A stretch of DNA of 64,000 nt, taken from the NCBI RefSeq assembly GCF_002277955.1, contig NZ_CP018477.1, positions 682,001 to 746,000 of the forward strand. The letters are read 5' to 3'. How positions within the stretch are numbered: the stretch's first letter is position 1; every line of letters begins with the position of its first letter. Of this stretch, positions 44,501 to 54,037 are shown in pieces. The position numbers and the translations under genes were made by a program. The notes beneath the pieces were generated by a model. The model had not been told where the DNA came from. It searched no databases and worked only from the letters and a program-made list of their open reading frames with translations. The stretch is from Thermogutta terrifontis. GTDB taxonomy: Bacteria > Planctomycetota > Planctomycetia > Pirellulales > Thermoguttaceae.

Positions 44501-45297
44501 ACACCGGCGAGCGGCCGATCGCCCGAGTTGAAAACCACATCCAGATTGGGATCTTCAAAAACGCGTCCGCTGATGGCCACGGGAAGCGGGGTCTGGATGA
44601 GGCTGATAAACGCCGCGGCTGTGCGGACGGGTTGAGGTTCCGCCAGCGGAGGACTGTAACTATCCGAAGGTAGGCGCAATCCCGCAGCTACAAGTTTTGG
44701 GTCATAGGCATCAATGAACATATCCTCGCCGGTCGCGTCGTAATAATGCGGCGCGACGAACCAGGCGGTGAGCCGGGAACCTTCAAATTCATTTCCCTCG
44801 GCCACGGCGTTGGGCCCCAGAAAGCCCATCTCATCGACGTCAATGCTGAAGACAAATCGTTCTCCGGCGTCAAAGCCGACGAAGTCCAGAACAAGTTTTG
44901 TCCCACCATCGGCGACGGACACCGAGTAACTATCGATCCCAGTTGCGGAGACGACGCTGAACGGACCATAGCCGAAGGCCCCGATTCCACCTGGGTCTGT
45001 ATCGAAGAAACAATCCCCGATCGTCAGGCCGTCACCGAGTTTGTCGGTGTCAATGACGATTCGGGTAAGCTGAGTGCCCGGGGCGCCACCCTGGAATGTG
45101 AGCTCAAATGTGTCACCGCTCTCATCAGTGCCAGTGGCGTCCTCGTAATACACCATCCCCAACTGGATCGGGGAAGCCGACAAAAGCGTGCGGGGCTCCA
45201 TCTGCTCGAAATGGCACCGACGGTAGCGCCGGCTGGTGTTCGATCGCCGACCAGGATGGCGCGAGTTCCCGAATAGACGTGTGATCATGCGTTTCAC
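41545..45297 (-). CDS. Large planctomycete surface protein with SdrD B-like repeats and FG-GAP-like C-terminus
   Basis: 1250 residues; GTG 45297 follows GGAGGA by 6 nt, an ATG is at 45288. The N-terminus carries the planctomycete signature FEQMEPRTLLSA (about 30-41), thought to mark export. A cohesin-like or jelly-roll region (about 45-190) is followed by five SdrD-B/Cna-B-type domains starting near SGRVFEDPNLDVVF, SGHVYHDINNNGLRE, SGWVYSDLNLNCQYD, AGRVVSDENANDLID and SGYVFQDGPALTYVW. A Pro-rich linker (PPFLPPFTPPPSPLPPQP) leads to a C-terminal beta-propeller-like part with repeats of the type GDWDGDGKADVGVF. Calcium-binding and adhesive roles are typical for such parts. No sorting signal at the C-terminus. 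Confidence 0.88.
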   Translation of the reverse strand: MKRMITRLFGNSRHPGRRSNTSRRYRRCHFEQMEPRTLLSASPIQLGMVYYEDATGTDESGDTFELTFQGGAPGTQLTRIVIDTDKLGDGLTIGDCFFDTDPGGIGAFGYGPFSVVSATGIDSYSVSVADGGTKLVLDFVGFDAGERFVFSIDVDEMGFLGPNAVAEGNEFEGSRLTAWFVAPHYYDATGEDMFIDAYDPKLVAAGLRLPSDSYSPPLAEPQPVRTAAAFISLIQTPLPVAISGRVFEDPNLDVVFNSGDRPLAGVVLQLWQKTEDTGEYVFTARTTTTDSDGFYRFDNLLPGTYRVVEQQPDGYLSVGAAAGAVNGTQRGTVQSADVISEITLLGGEESLGNNFAEVRPARLSGHVYHDINNNGLREEGETGIPGVTIVVIREADSFAPQQSWTVTTTADGSWAVAGLYPGTYRVEETQPADYIDGLDRAGSLGGEAQNPGDAITQIRVPAAGVGTDYDFGEILPASLSGWVYSDLNLNCQYDLGEPTLPGVTIELRLADGSLLATAVTDANGRYEFTGLLPGTYSLTETQPHGFFDGCDHAGTAGGQLVGPDTIAGIVLLSGTQGREYLFGEIAPVSLAGRVVSDENANDLIDAGDQPISGVTIELYTSEGQLVATTTTDADGRYRFENLFPGYYSVVEIQPDGYLDGADFVGTAGGELDGNDRIINVKLPPGVSGEEYNFAEIRPASISGYVFQDGPALTYVWGQPRPDPFQLRDGRRTPDDTPLAGVQIELRDAQGRPVLDASGKPLVTYTDANGFYQFTNLRPGVYTIREIQPAGYEDGPDTVGTLGGLAVNPGMDLGALPPLAFDPQYDAILLVPLGAGSEGKEYNFAEVLVTAIPPFLPPFTPPPSPLPPQPRSPIIPPESTPITLQISPVLPNQPTLPRFAGSAGTVEYTWHLSVINGGMPRHRDDGLRQVTIREASYFDPARWQGLPLDRGEWKILDLATGEVTTFGTLGTEAALPVVADFAGVGHVQLGVFFGGMFFIDLNGNGVWDEGDLWIKLGRDGDQPVAGDWDGDGKADVGVFGPAWLGDDRALRVEPGLPDAQNRLVALRPRNLPPTPAQAPDERRILKQGAAGPAREDLIDHVFMYGEPGDFAVVGDWNGDGIATIGVFRGGVWYLDMDGDGRWGEKDRIAFFGQAGDLPVVGDWIGDGITKLGVYRDGRFILDTDGDFRLTDVDKVFLLGGKGDRPFAGDFNGDGKAEVGVYHTRGPQESGSPPVSQGVRPRVAEPAPSAGD

Positions 45298-45410
45298 GCT
45301 CGTCCTCCGTGCGAGGTTGTGCCTCCCTGCATGCGTTTCCTGAAAGTGAAAAAGGCCTCGTGGCTGGGCTGTGACCGTGCTTAAGGTTTAGCCATCTCAC
45401 GCTTGCGCGC

Positions 45411-46457
45411 TTACTGGCGGACAGCCCCGGGTACGGTTGTCGCGGAGCGTTCTCCGACCACCGTGGCGGCCGGGAGTTGCCAGAATCGGATTGTTGTGTC
45501 GAAACTTCCCGAGGCGAGGACGCCCTGTTCTGCGGTCCACACGAGCCGGGCGACGGTGCCCGTGTGACCGCGAAGCCGTCCAATTTCTCGGCCGCTGGCA
45601 AGTTCGAAAACACGGATTTCGTTGCGGGAAGTCCCTGCGGCGATTTCTTCTCCGCCGTTACAGAACGTGAGCGTGGTGATCTGTCCTTCGCCCAGTTCCA
45701 GAGTGGTGACCAGTTGCAGCGAAGTGCCCGACACGGCGAAGACTCGCACCCGTCCGTCCTCACCGCCGACGGCCAGGACCAGCCCTGTGGGTGCAAAGGC
45801 GAGGGCACGCTGCCGCCGGGGCGACACCGTTTGGTTCACCACGAGTCGGCCGGTTGAAACCTCCCAGAGCTGGAGGCGACCACTTCCCCCCGTGACCGCC
45901 ACGAATCGGCCGTCGGGCGAGAAGGCCGCATCCCGCTGGTCTCGCACCCCTGTGGAAAGCTGCCGCACTATCCGCCCGGTGAGCGATTCGAGGATCACCA
46001 GTGTGGGATCAAAACCCGCGACAGCGATGACTCGTCCGTCCGGACTGAACGAGACGGCCCTCAAAGCCGCACCGGACACCTGGAGCCGATACAGTTGTCG
46101 TGCGGATTGCCATTCCCAAACCGTGAGAACACCCCATTCATTCACGCCTGCCAGATATCGGCCCGTCGGATCAAAACGCAGATCGTACACCCAGCCTTCA
46201 CTCGGCCAGGTGGCCAGAAGTTGATCCCCACCTGACCCGAAAAGCCGAATCTGATGATCGTCGCCGGCAGTGGCAAGGAGGTTGTGGGCGGCGTCGATGT
46301 CCAAAGCGGTGATCACCGGGGCCCGCGTTTCCCCCCGTTTTTTCATGTCCACGATATGAAAGGAACTTAAAACGGTGGGCGTCTGGGCCCCCAGGAACCC
46401 CTGGAAAACCGCCCACACGACTGCCGTCATCACAGGAAATGCACACCGCATCTTCAT
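45411..46457 (-). CDS. Exported WD40-repeat protein
   Basis: 348 residues with an N-terminal signal peptide (about 1-24, ending FLGA-QT). About seven WD40 blades follow, with repeated patterns such as ITALDIDAAHNLLATAGDDHQIRLF, VRAVSF-like SPDGR segments and VARLVWTAEQGVLASGSFDTTIRFW. A seven-bladed beta-propeller is expected, acting as a binding scaffold outside the cytoplasm. It lies 113 bp upstream of the surface-protein gene on the same strand, so the two may be co-expressed, possibly as an envelope or extracellular complex (inference). ATG 46457 follows AAAGGTGAG. Confidence 0.85.
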   Translation of the reverse strand: MKMRCAFPVMTAVVWAVFQGFLGAQTPTVLSSFHIVDMKKRGETRAPVITALDIDAAHNLLATAGDDHQIRLFGSGGDQLLATWPSEGWVYDLRFDPTGRYLAGVNEWGVLTVWEWQSARQLYRLQVSGAALRAVSFSPDGRVIAVAGFDPTLVILESLTGRIVRQLSTGVRDQRDAAFSPDGRFVAVTGGSGRLQLWEVSTGRLVVNQTVSPRRQRALAFAPTGLVLAVGGEDGRVRVFAVSGTSLQLVTTLELGEGQITTLTFCNGGEEIAAGTSRNEIRVFELASGREIGRLRGHTGTVARLVWTAEQGVLASGSFDTTIRFWQLPAATVVGERSATTVPGAVRQ

Positions 46458-46720
46458 CGCTCACCTTTCTGGGTAAAACGCTTAAGTGCGATGCCGGCCG
46501 CAAGCCGGTCCTTTCTTACAAATCGGCAGCCAGTCCGTTGTTTCAGCCGTCAAACGCCATTTGAGTGATTAACTCGAATTAGTCTGTGTCTTTTGACGGA
46601 GAAAAGTTTATCGGTTGTGCGGGTTGTAGCGACTGTGCTGGCAACGGCGGGGATTGGTTACGCCATTCCCTGACGCTGAATCAGGCGGGAAGGTCACATC
46701 CGTGTGTCTTCTTCTCTCAC

Positions 46721-47146
46721 TCATCTTTGACTCAGCAGCCGCTGCCGGAGCTGCGCGATGACCGCGGCGTTGGCGGGTGGAAAATCCTCCGGGAGGAGCC
46801 GGGCGATGTCCAGCCAGAAAAACGGGGCGCGAGGTGTCGGTAGGCTTTCCGCGGCAGGTACGGCGGAAAAGAAACGAATTTCCAGGCGGCCATAATCGTA
46901 ATCCGCGTGGACTGTCAAAAGATGGGCTTCGATGGTCACGCTTAATCCTGTCTCTTCAAGGGCTTCGCGCTGGGCGGCCTCTTGCCAACTTTCGCCCGGT
47001 TGCAGCCGACCACCGGGAAATTCCAGGTAACCTGCCCAGGGGCGCCCCGGGGGCCTCCGCCCCACGAGGACGAGGTCTTTAAAGTGGATCACGGCAACCG
47101 CCACCTGCTGTTCGTTCCGCTCCGACGCCCGCTGGGAGTCGTTCAT
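46721..47146 (-). CDS. Nudix hydrolase (MutT-like)
   Basis: 141 residues from ATG 47146; the frame stays open upstream but only this start fits the family. The Nudix box is complete: G-x5-E-x7-REALEETG in GGRLQPGESWQEAAQREALEETGL, with a preceding VGRRPPGRPWAGYLEFPGG typical of MutT 8-oxo-dGTP pyrophosphatases that end at about 130 residues. Likely role: sanitising oxidised nucleotides; other substrates are possible. It lies 54 bp downstream of the radical SAM gene on the same strand. Confidence 0.88.
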   Translation of the reverse strand: MNDSQRASERNEQQVAVAVIHFKDLVLVGRRPPGRPWAGYLEFPGGRLQPGESWQEAAQREALEETGLSVTIEAHLLTVHADYDYGRLEIRFFSAVPAAESLPTPRAPFFWLDIARLLPEDFPPANAAVIAQLRQRLLSQR

Positions 47147-47199
47147 GATCACCAAGGTTGTGGAATTTTTTTGAAAAGTAGAACCGCTGATGACACTCC

Positions 47200-48969
47200 T
47201 CAAACAGTTTTCTGAGGCACCTGCGTGTTTTCCACGATGTCCGCCACCTGCTCGATGCTCCGCCGCCACCGGGCCAGTCGGCCTTTCAAACGTCTTGCCG
47301 AGTAAATGACGATCCGTTTGGCCCCCAGCCGTCCCGGCTTCGGATGCAGGGCCAAATGCCAATCCCAGTAGGTCGGCGGTTGTTCGTGGAGGGCGTCCAT
47401 GATGCGGAAAATATCCTCCGTGGCGGGCAGGGAATCAGCCCCGGTCACGTCCAGCACCACCCAAAGGCTGGTGTGGGGATTGTCCCCCAGGACGCGCCGC
47501 ACCCAGGGGACGATCGCGGCCGACCGGTCTGCAAATTCCCGGGCCGTGATCCATAAGGTGTGAGCAATGTCAACTGTATCCGACGAGGGTGCAGGAGAAG
47601 GCTCATCGAGATCGATTCTCCACACACTTCCGCCCTGGTTCACACGCTCCGAGGAAAGCTCGTCGTTGGCGATGGGAAGCGGATCGAAATCCGTATTGAA
47701 AGCCTGTTCGGCCTCGGCCATCAACTGCTGAATTTCCTCTGCCTTTAGGGTCGGCGTGCTCAAAACGTGATAGGGCGGACGCGGCTGGAATTCGAGTCCC
47801 AGCTCCGTGCTTCGGCGGCGAAACTCCGTGCCTGGCAGGACAGAAAGCCGAAAGACTTGCGGCTCGTGGTAGAGTCCCGAGGAAGTGAGGTATGCAATTC
47901 CCTTTCTCACCGTTTCGGCCGTGTCTCCCGGCAGGCCGATGATCAAATCCACGCGGACGTGAATGCCTGCATCCATGAGTGCCTGAACACCCCGTTCAAA
48001 CGCCGGTAGGTTGACTCGCCGGTGCATCAAATCCTGGGCGGTGCGTCCCACGGATTGCAGGCCGAGCTCAACTTCGACAAAGCCGGCCGATCTCATAAGC
48101 TGGGCCAGTTCGGGACGAATCCCTTCAGCTCGCAGTTCTCCGGAGTATGTGAATCTGCCGCGCGGATTGCCTTCCCGAAGTGTGTGGAGGAAATCCTCAA
48201 AATCTCGCCGCTGATTGAGTGTGGGATCGAGAAGAAACACTTCCGCCACGCCGCACCTTTCCGCCAGACGGAGGTTTTCCAGAATGACCTCGCGAGACAT
48301 GTATGTCAGGCGGTCAAAACTTTTGGGATAAAAACAAAAGCTACAGTGAAAGATGCATCCCCGAATGGATTCCAGTAAGAGCGTGTTGTGCCAGCGGGGG
48401 TCGATCATCCCGTCCAAATAGACGCGGCCGACGGCATCCAGGGAGCGCAACTGGGGGCGGGGTGGTCCAAAGCGGGAACGATGACGGTTCCAGGTTCCCG
48501 GGATGTCCGGTGCTTCGGCGGGGTGGGAGAGCAATCGCGGAAAATCAGCGAGAGTGGCGAGGAGTTCCGCGAAGGTCTCCTCACCTTCGCCCAGAACGGC
48601 CCAGTCCACCGCCGGATGATTGAGGAACCACGCGTTATCGGATGTTGCCTCCGGGCCGCCAACCACAATGCGGGTTTGCGGTCGAAGCTCCTTGATCCGC
48701 TGGGCAAGCCAGAGAGACCGCTCCGCATTCCAGACGTAACAGGAAAAGCCGACGATCTCTGGCTGTCGCTCGATAATGGCCCGAAGGAGCGCGGCATCGC
48801 CAGCCCGATCGGCAAGCGGTGGAGGGAGAATCTCGATGTCCGCCGGGACTCGATGCACGTACTGTGCATAATACTTGAGGTACCCGGCGGCAAGCGGCAC
48901 GTTTCCCGTCACCGGTTCGGGACCGAGAGGCGGAATCGGAAGCTGAACCAGTACAACTCTAAGCGACAT
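47200..48969 (-). CDS. B12-binding-domain radical SAM protein
   Basis: 589 residues. An N-terminal Rossmann-like cobalamin-binding domain (VVLVQLPIPPLGPEPVTGN to VVGGPEAT; about 1-140) is followed by the radical SAM core with CIFHCSFCFYPKSF (CxxxCxxC, about 205-212) and later EVFLLDPTLNQRRDFEDF, VEVELGLQSVG. The C-terminal 150 residues have no recognisable domain. Members of this class methylate or rearrange various substrates using cobalamin and SAM; the substrate here is unknown. The first residues lack a visible base-off DxHxxG motif. It is transcribed with the downstream Nudix gene. Confidence 0.85.
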   Translation of the reverse strand: MSLRVVLVQLPIPPLGPEPVTGNVPLAAGYLKYYAQYVHRVPADIEILPPPLADRAGDAALLRAIIERQPEIVGFSCYVWNAERSLWLAQRIKELRPQTRIVVGGPEATSDNAWFLNHPAVDWAVLGEGEETFAELLATLADFPRLLSHPAEAPDIPGTWNRHRSRFGPPRPQLRSLDAVGRVYLDGMIDPRWHNTLLLESIRGCIFHCSFCFYPKSFDRLTYMSREVILENLRLAERCGVAEVFLLDPTLNQRRDFEDFLHTLREGNPRGRFTYSGELRAEGIRPELAQLMRSAGFVEVELGLQSVGRTAQDLMHRRVNLPAFERGVQALMDAGIHVRVDLIIGLPGDTAETVRKGIAYLTSSGLYHEPQVFRLSVLPGTEFRRRSTELGLEFQPRPPYHVLSTPTLKAEEIQQLMAEAEQAFNTDFDPLPIANDELSSERVNQGGSVWRIDLDEPSPAPSSDTVDIAHTLWITAREFADRSAAIVPWVRRVLGDNPHTSLWVVLDVTGADSLPATEDIFRIMDALHEQPPTYWDWHLALHPKPGRLGAKRIVIYSARRLKGRLARWRRSIEQVADIVENTQVPQKTV

Positions 48970-49573
48970 CCAGGCTGAATTCGAGCGGCAATCACAGAAT
49001 CAAAGAAATGGCCAAAAAATGTTAACCCGAGCGCGTTCCGTGGTGTGGCAAAAAGTAGCTTCGTTCTGGAAGTTTAGGCTAGCGGAAGAGCGCAAGACAA
49101 GGGTCGCTGCCGACGGCAAATTTCGCTGACCCGCTCATGAAGGCGGAGCTTCGTGTGGAGTTCACCACCGTCAAAGTTGCCGCTGGGTGGGAATTCGGCG
49201 CTGGGGTGCAAGATATGCCTGATTTGGGTGGCACACTGGGCAAATGGGCGCGTCACCTTTTTCGGCCCGTCGCGAGGGAATGGATGATCGAACGTTGAAG
49301 AAACGGACGTGACAAGCACGTCCCTCCGAGGGGCGTTTCGGAGAGGCAGGCTTGTCGTGCCCGGCGAGGAGGGATGGGTTATCAAATGGATGTCGGTCGG
49401 ACCCGACAAGCGGGTCCCTCCGATGTTGTAGGGACAATTCATGAATTGCCCCTACACCATATCGCCCTCGTAGCATGTGACAGGTTTTGAAAAACCGAGG
49501 ATGGTTCAGGGTTGGTCGGTTATGGAAAACCCCAGCGGTGAGCTTAGCGCTGCGTCCGTGCCGTTTGCCCAGC
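48970..49573. other. Repeat-containing intergenic region
   Basis: A 604-bp gap between the histidine kinase (3' end) and the radical SAM gene (5' end). Family-B and family-A repeats fill 49265-49455. The segment 48970-49260 shows no gene; an open frame there is short and lacks support. Confidence 0.5.
49265..49455. repeat. Family B and A palindrome cluster
   Basis: Hairpins GGACGTG-ACAAG-CACGTCC, a mismatched GGCAGG-CTTGT-CGTGCC, and GGACCCG-ACAAG-CGGGTCC, followed by a family-A palindrome at 49428-49455. Module order matches the clusters at 27214, 29600 and (reverse) 32095. Confidence 0.85.
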
Positions 49574-52500
49574 TCAAGAGTTACCCGAAAGTGTGGTCAT
49601 TTCTTGCCGCTGGCTTGCCAGTTCCTGGAGAGTCTGCAAGAGCGTTTCCCGACGAATGGGTTTACTGAGGTATTTATTGCAACCGGCGGTCAGACATTTT
49701 CCTTCGTCTTCTGCCAGAGCATGGGCGGTCAGGGCCACGATGATTCCCGAGTAGCCTTCCTGCCGGAGGAATCGGGTGGCCTCGTAGCCGTCCATCTCCG
49801 GCATCTGCATATCCATGAAAATGACGTCGAAAGGCTGTCCCTCTTTCCAGGCCGCCATGGCCTTTTCGACGGCCTCGCGGCCGTTCTCGGCCAGCGTTAC
49901 GCTGACACCCGCTTTCTCCAAAATCAGTTTCAACAACCGTCGAATGTCGGGGGCGTCTTCCGCCAGGAGCACGCGAAGATGGGAAACGACGTCGGGCTGC
50001 GTTTGCGTTGCGGGCGCCGGGGCATGAGCGGCCGTCGATCCGGGATCCAAGGGCAACTCCGCGCCACGCGACGTTCGCCCAGCATCGGCGTGCTCCCTGC
50101 GAACGGTTTGCACCAGGATCGTCACGGTGAAGGTGCTGCCTTTGCCGGGGGTGCTCGTGACCGTGATTTCTCCGCCCAGCATTTCCGCCAGGCGTTTGCT
50201 GATCGAGAGTCCCAATCCGGTGCCCCCGTACTTTCGGCTTGTCGAGGAGTCGCCCTGGGTAAAAGGTTGGAACAATCGCGCCATCAACTCGGGCGGGATG
50301 CCAATACCGGTGTCGATGACGTCCAACCGAAGACGGGCGTGGTCGGGCTCTTCCTGGGGCATGCAGGAAACACGCACCCGTACCTCACCCTGTTCGGTGA
50401 ATTTAATCGCGTTGCCAATCAGGTTGATAAGGATTTGGCGGATGCGAACCGGGTCGGAAATGATCAAATCGGGAAGGGGTGTAAGTACCTCCAAACGAAG
50501 CGGCAGTTTCTTTTCCTCCGCGCGAATCCGCATTAGCGCAATAATCTCGTCGAGGGTTTCCCGCAGCGGGAACGGCTGCATCTCCAGACGCATTTTGCCA
50601 GCTTCGATTTTGGAAAGATCGAGTACATCATTGATGAGCTGAAGCAAGTAGTTGCCGTTTCTCTGAATGGTTTGGAGCGCGGCACGATGTTCGGACTTGC
50701 AGCCCTCCTGGGTGAGTTCCTCAAGCAACATCTCTGCATAGCCCAGGATGGCTGTCATCGGCGTACGTATTTCGTGGCTCATGTTGGCGAGGAACTCGCT
50801 CTTTGCCTGGGTGGCGACCTCTGCCTTCTCATAGAGCTCCAGGAGAGCCTGATTGTTCGCCTCGAGCACCGCGGCATATTTGGCCAGTTGTTCTTCCGCT
50901 GCTTTTCGCTCAGAAATATCCCGCACGATGGCCACATAGTGCCAGGCATTGTCCAGTTGCAGCGTGGAAAGGGTCAGTTCCACCGGAATGCGACTGCCGT
51001 CCTTGCGGCAACCTGTTGCCTCTACACGGCAGGTTCGTCGAAGGTTGTCACGCACAGGCACCGATGAGCATTTGCTTCTGACCAGGCATGTGTCACAAAG
51101 AGTATCAACCTGGCCTGGCGCAGATTGTGACGCACATGAGCTATTCTTCAAATCAGTCGGTTTCTCGATAGTGATCTGTTTTTGGACGGAACTGACTTTT
51201 TCATTTGCAACCAGTTCCTGTAATGGGCGCCCCAGCAGTTCCTCGGCAGAATATCCGAAAATATTTTCCGCGGCCGGGTTGCAGAAGACGATTCTTCCCG
51301 ACTCGTCGGTGAGAAGGATCCCGTCACCCGCAGAGTCCGTGATGGCGCGAAGTTGCGCTTCCCTGGCCCGAAGCGTCTGCTCTGCCCGTTTGCTGGCAGA
51401 GATGTTGACAAAGACAATCGCAAAATGGTCGGCGTCGATTCGGTACGCCGAGATTTGGTACCACCGATCGAGGGCCGGATAATATTTCTCACATTCAACA
51501 GGCTGGGAGCGTTTTACCAAAATATGAAGCATTTCCAGCCATTCTTCGCGAATGTCGGGATAGAGCGCGAGGACGCGCCGGCCGCAAACCTCTTCCTTTT
51601 TCTTGCCCGTGTCCTTTTCAAAGGCGGGGTTGACATCCACGAATTCCGAATCGACGGGAGTCCCGTGCTCATCAAACACGATTTTGTGAATGGCGATCGC
51701 CGCGGGAGCGTTCCCCATAAGTAATCGGAACCGACGTTCGCTTTCGCGAAGTTGTTCCCGCTGGCGATATTGCTCGGTGACGTCACGAAAGACAAGGACG
51801 GCCCCGACGACGTCTCCCTTGGAGTTGCGGATCGGCGCGCAGCTATCGGCAATGTGGAATTCGCAGCCATCCCGGGAAATGAGGAGAGTGTGGTTGCTCA
51901 ACTCCAGAATTTGGCCGGTGGCGATGGCCTCTCGGACGGGATTTTGCACCGGCTTTCTGGTGCGGCTGTCAACAATGACGAAGATTTCCTCAACGGGACG
52001 ACCTTGCGCTTCATAGCTTTTCCAGCCCGTGACACACTCCGCAACGGAGTTCAACCCGGTGACCCGGCCGTCTCGATCACAGGTGATAACGCCGTCGCCG
52101 ATTGATCGCAGCGTAGCGGCAAGCAGTTCGCGGCTCCGCATGATTTCGGTTTGGGCCCGTTTCTCCCGAGCTCGGTAGGCAAGGAACGCACTGTAGAGCC
52201 CCCCGACAAAGACCAGGCACGTGGCCATGGCCGCACACAGGTGTCCAAAAATTCGCGAGAAAGCCTTTTGCCGAACCTGACTCAGAGGTACAGCGACGAC
52301 TTCCAGAGAAACATCACCAACCTGATGCCCAAAACCTCGCGGATCGTAGCGAGTCAGCAGAGTCGGCGGAGCATCCTCGGGTCGCCCGTGGCATTGCAGA
52401 CAGGACTGCTCAAAACGTTTCGGCACTGCATTGACCAGGTATTCTTCGCCACCCTCGAAGAATTTAAGTCGGCCAGACCAGGAACGGGCTTTCGGATTCT

Positions 52501-53572
52501 CCGTGAAATATTGAATCAGTTTTTCTTCAGCCGGAGTCGGCCGATTGGCTGGATTGAGCGGTCGATCCACCGGAAACCGCACAATGTACCCCATCTCTAA
52601 AAGTTGAGCGTGTTCGAAGACCCGCCGCACACTGGCAGAGGTGGACATCAACTCCGGCGTCAACTCGTGGGGTGAAATGTGTTTAAACAATTCGGGGCGA
52701 ACGTGCTGGGCGAAAAAGTCTCGCAGGGCTGTGTTGAACTGCCTGGTGAGGTGGATTTTTTCCTGGGCTTGCTCCAGGATCTGCTGCTCAGTCCATCGAT
52801 ACGTTCCCCAGGCCGTCACCCCGAGAAACAGGACTGCCAGAAGGATCACAGCGAGGAAAAATTGGCGCGGAGCCGCTGGCGAATATACCATCGTTTCAGC
52901 GGAGCATTGGACTCGCCGGATCAAGAACGAGCACCACTGGAAACCTCTCGCGAGGAGGCCAAGTACAATAACAAATGCGAGGAAAATCGAGCTCGGCACG
53001 AGCGCGCGGAACACGACGCGTTGATACCAGTGAGCGCTCTGAACATCCACGCCCAGAACGGCGATGACTTTTTGACTTTCCGGGGACACAATTGGGACGA
53101 ATGCAGAAACCCAGGTTCCCCAGCGGTCCGGAAGAGGGCCTTCGGTAGCGGCTTGAGAGGTAGAAAAAACACCCTTCAACGTTTGTGAGGCTTCCGCGTA
53201 GTCGTCCCCCGGCAGGGAAGCTGCGGGACTATCGTCGGGTTCACTGTCACCATAAAAAAACACGCGGCTGTCCGACTTTTGACCCATCAGGTAGGCGAAT
53301 CGGCAATCCCGCACACTGCCGCGAACCTCGTCAAGCCATTTTTTGAGTTTCCAATAGGCTTCCTTTGACAGATCACGGGGATTACCCTCAAACTCCCGGA
53401 GCGCGTCCATGGGGAAGGTGGCTGCCTGGTTCCGCACATCCTGGAGTAATTCTTCACGCAGCGATCGGTCCGTCCAGAAAAAAATAATTCCGCACCCTAC
53501 CAAAAAGATAGTGACAAGGCCGCTCAGAATTACAAAGCATCGTGCTCCCATAAGCACCCTTCGCTCTCGCAT
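49574..53572 (-). CDS. Hybrid sensor histidine kinase with two extracytoplasmic sensors, heme-type motif and PAS domains
   Basis: 1332 residues. Helix 1 (about 13-33), first extracytoplasmic domain (35-190), helices at about 192-210 and 238-255, then a Tll0287/DUF3365-like domain with C391-L-Q-C-H395, a c-type heme-binding motif, and a helix at about 443-465. Three PAS domains follow (from about 480, 610 and 738). The third holds a Cys-rich insert. Next come HisKA with the phospho-acceptor His ([18 protein letters not shown]), HATPase ([19 protein letters not shown]), and a C-terminal receiver with D in [12 protein letters not shown] redox or gas-sensing role is inferred from heme and PAS content. 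No response-regulator gene is next to it. Start ATG 53572 follows GAGGGCA. Confidence 0.9.
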   Translation of the reverse strand: MRERRVLMGARCFVILSGLVTIFLVGCGIIFFWTDRSLREELLQDVRNQAATFPMDALREFEGNPRDLSKEAYWKLKKWLDEVRGSVRDCRFAYLMGQKSDSRVFFYGDSEPDDSPAASLPGDDYAEASQTLKGVFSTSQAATEGPLPDRWGTWVSAFVPIVSPESQKVIAVLGVDVQSAHWYQRVVFRALVPSSIFLAFVIVLGLLARGFQWCSFLIRRVQCSAETMVYSPAAPRQFFLAVILLAVLFLGVTAWGTYRWTEQQILEQAQEKIHLTRQFNTALRDFFAQHVRPELFKHISPHELTPELMSTSASVRRVFEHAQLLEMGYIVRFPVDRPLNPANRPTPAEEKLIQYFTENPKARSWSGRLKFFEGGEEYLVNAVPKRFEQSCLQCHGRPEDAPPTLLTRYDPRGFGHQVGDVSLEVVAVPLSQVRQKAFSRIFGHLCAAMATCLVFVGGLYSAFLAYRAREKRAQTEIMRSRELLAATLRSIGDGVITCDRDGRVTGLNSVAECVTGWKSYEAQGRPVEEIFVIVDSRTRKPVQNPVREAIATGQILELSNHTLLISRDGCEFHIADSCAPIRNSKGDVVGAVLVFRDVTEQYRQREQLRESERRFRLLMGNAPAAIAIHKIVFDEHGTPVDSEFVDVNPAFEKDTGKKKEEVCGRRVLALYPDIREEWLEMLHILVKRSQPVECEKYYPALDRWYQISAYRIDADHFAIVFVNISASKRAEQTLRAREAQLRAITDSAGDGILLTDESGRIVFCNPAAENIFGYSAEELLGRPLQELVANEKVSSVQKQITIEKPTDLKNSSCASQSAPGQVDTLCDTCLVRSKCSSVPVRDNLRRTCRVEATGCRKDGSRIPVELTLSTLQLDNAWHYVAIVRDISERKAAEEQLAKYAAVLEANNQALLELYEKAEVATQAKSEFLANMSHEIRTPMTAILGYAEMLLEELTQEGCKSEHRAALQTIQRNGNYLLQLINDVLDLSKIEAGKMRLEMQPFPLRETLDEIIALMRIRAEEKKLPLRLEVLTPLPDLIISDPVRIRQILINLIGNAIKFTEQGEVRVRVSCMPQEEPDHARLRLDVIDTGIGIPPELMARLFQPFTQGDSSTSRKYGGTGLGLSISKRLAEMLGGEITVTSTPGKGSTFTVTILVQTVRREHADAGRTSRGAELPLDPGSTAAHAPAPATQTQPDVVSHLRVLLAEDAPDIRRLLKLILEKAGVSVTLAENGREAVEKAMAAWKEGQPFDVIFMDMQMPEMDGYEATRFLRQEGYSGIIVALTAHALAEDEGKCLTAGCNKYLSKPIRRETLLQTLQELASQRQEMTTLSGNS

Positions 53573-54037
53573 TGCCCTCGCTTATCCGATTTGTCTCGTA
53601 TCTTTCCGCTCATTCTCATGGGTGCGGCTCAAGGGGGCGTTCAGCGGTTCTAGCCAAGTATAGGACACAACTGGGGGGACTACCGGTAGCTGCCGAGAAA
53701 AATTCCTTGGTCCTCACACGAGGAAGAATGCACCGGTTGTTCAAAAAATGCACGCAGTAACGCCTTTGGCGGACATCGTGTTGAAAGTTGAAAGGACAGA
53801 CTCCGCGTCCTGTGTCAGCGGTATTTTCACAAACCGCGGGGAGTCATCCCGTGATTGCGCGGGGCATCCGTCCGTGTGAAGCCTGTCCACCCGAGCTGGC
53901 TTTGGACCACTCAACACGGTAACGCTCATTTGGGAATTCTCCTTGGGCTGCATAAAATTGCGCAAAGGAATGTGCTGGGCCGCCGGCGTTTGGCAAGGCA
54001 TTAACCGCATGAACTCTTTTGCAAAGGAAAACCTCCC
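53573..54037. other. Divergent intergenic region between hybrid kinase and copA
   Basis: About 465 bp; promoters for both flanking genes should lie here. A possible 62-residue gene is listed separately at 53741-53929. No repeats of the dispersed families. Confidence 0.4.
53741..53929 (-). CDS. Possible small protein upstream of copA
   Basis: A 62-residue frame (MSVTVLSGPKPARVDRLHTD...) whose ATG at 53929 is preceded by AAGGAG nine nt away, a good ribosome site. It has one Cys near its middle (DGCPAQ) and one at its end (TACIF). I do not recognise a family. Against it: short length and the lack of supporting codon bias evidence. It is divergent from copA. Confidence 0.35.
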   Translation of the reverse strand: MSVTVLSGPKPARVDRLHTDGCPAQSRDDSPRFVKIPLTQDAESVLSTFNTMSAKGVTACIF

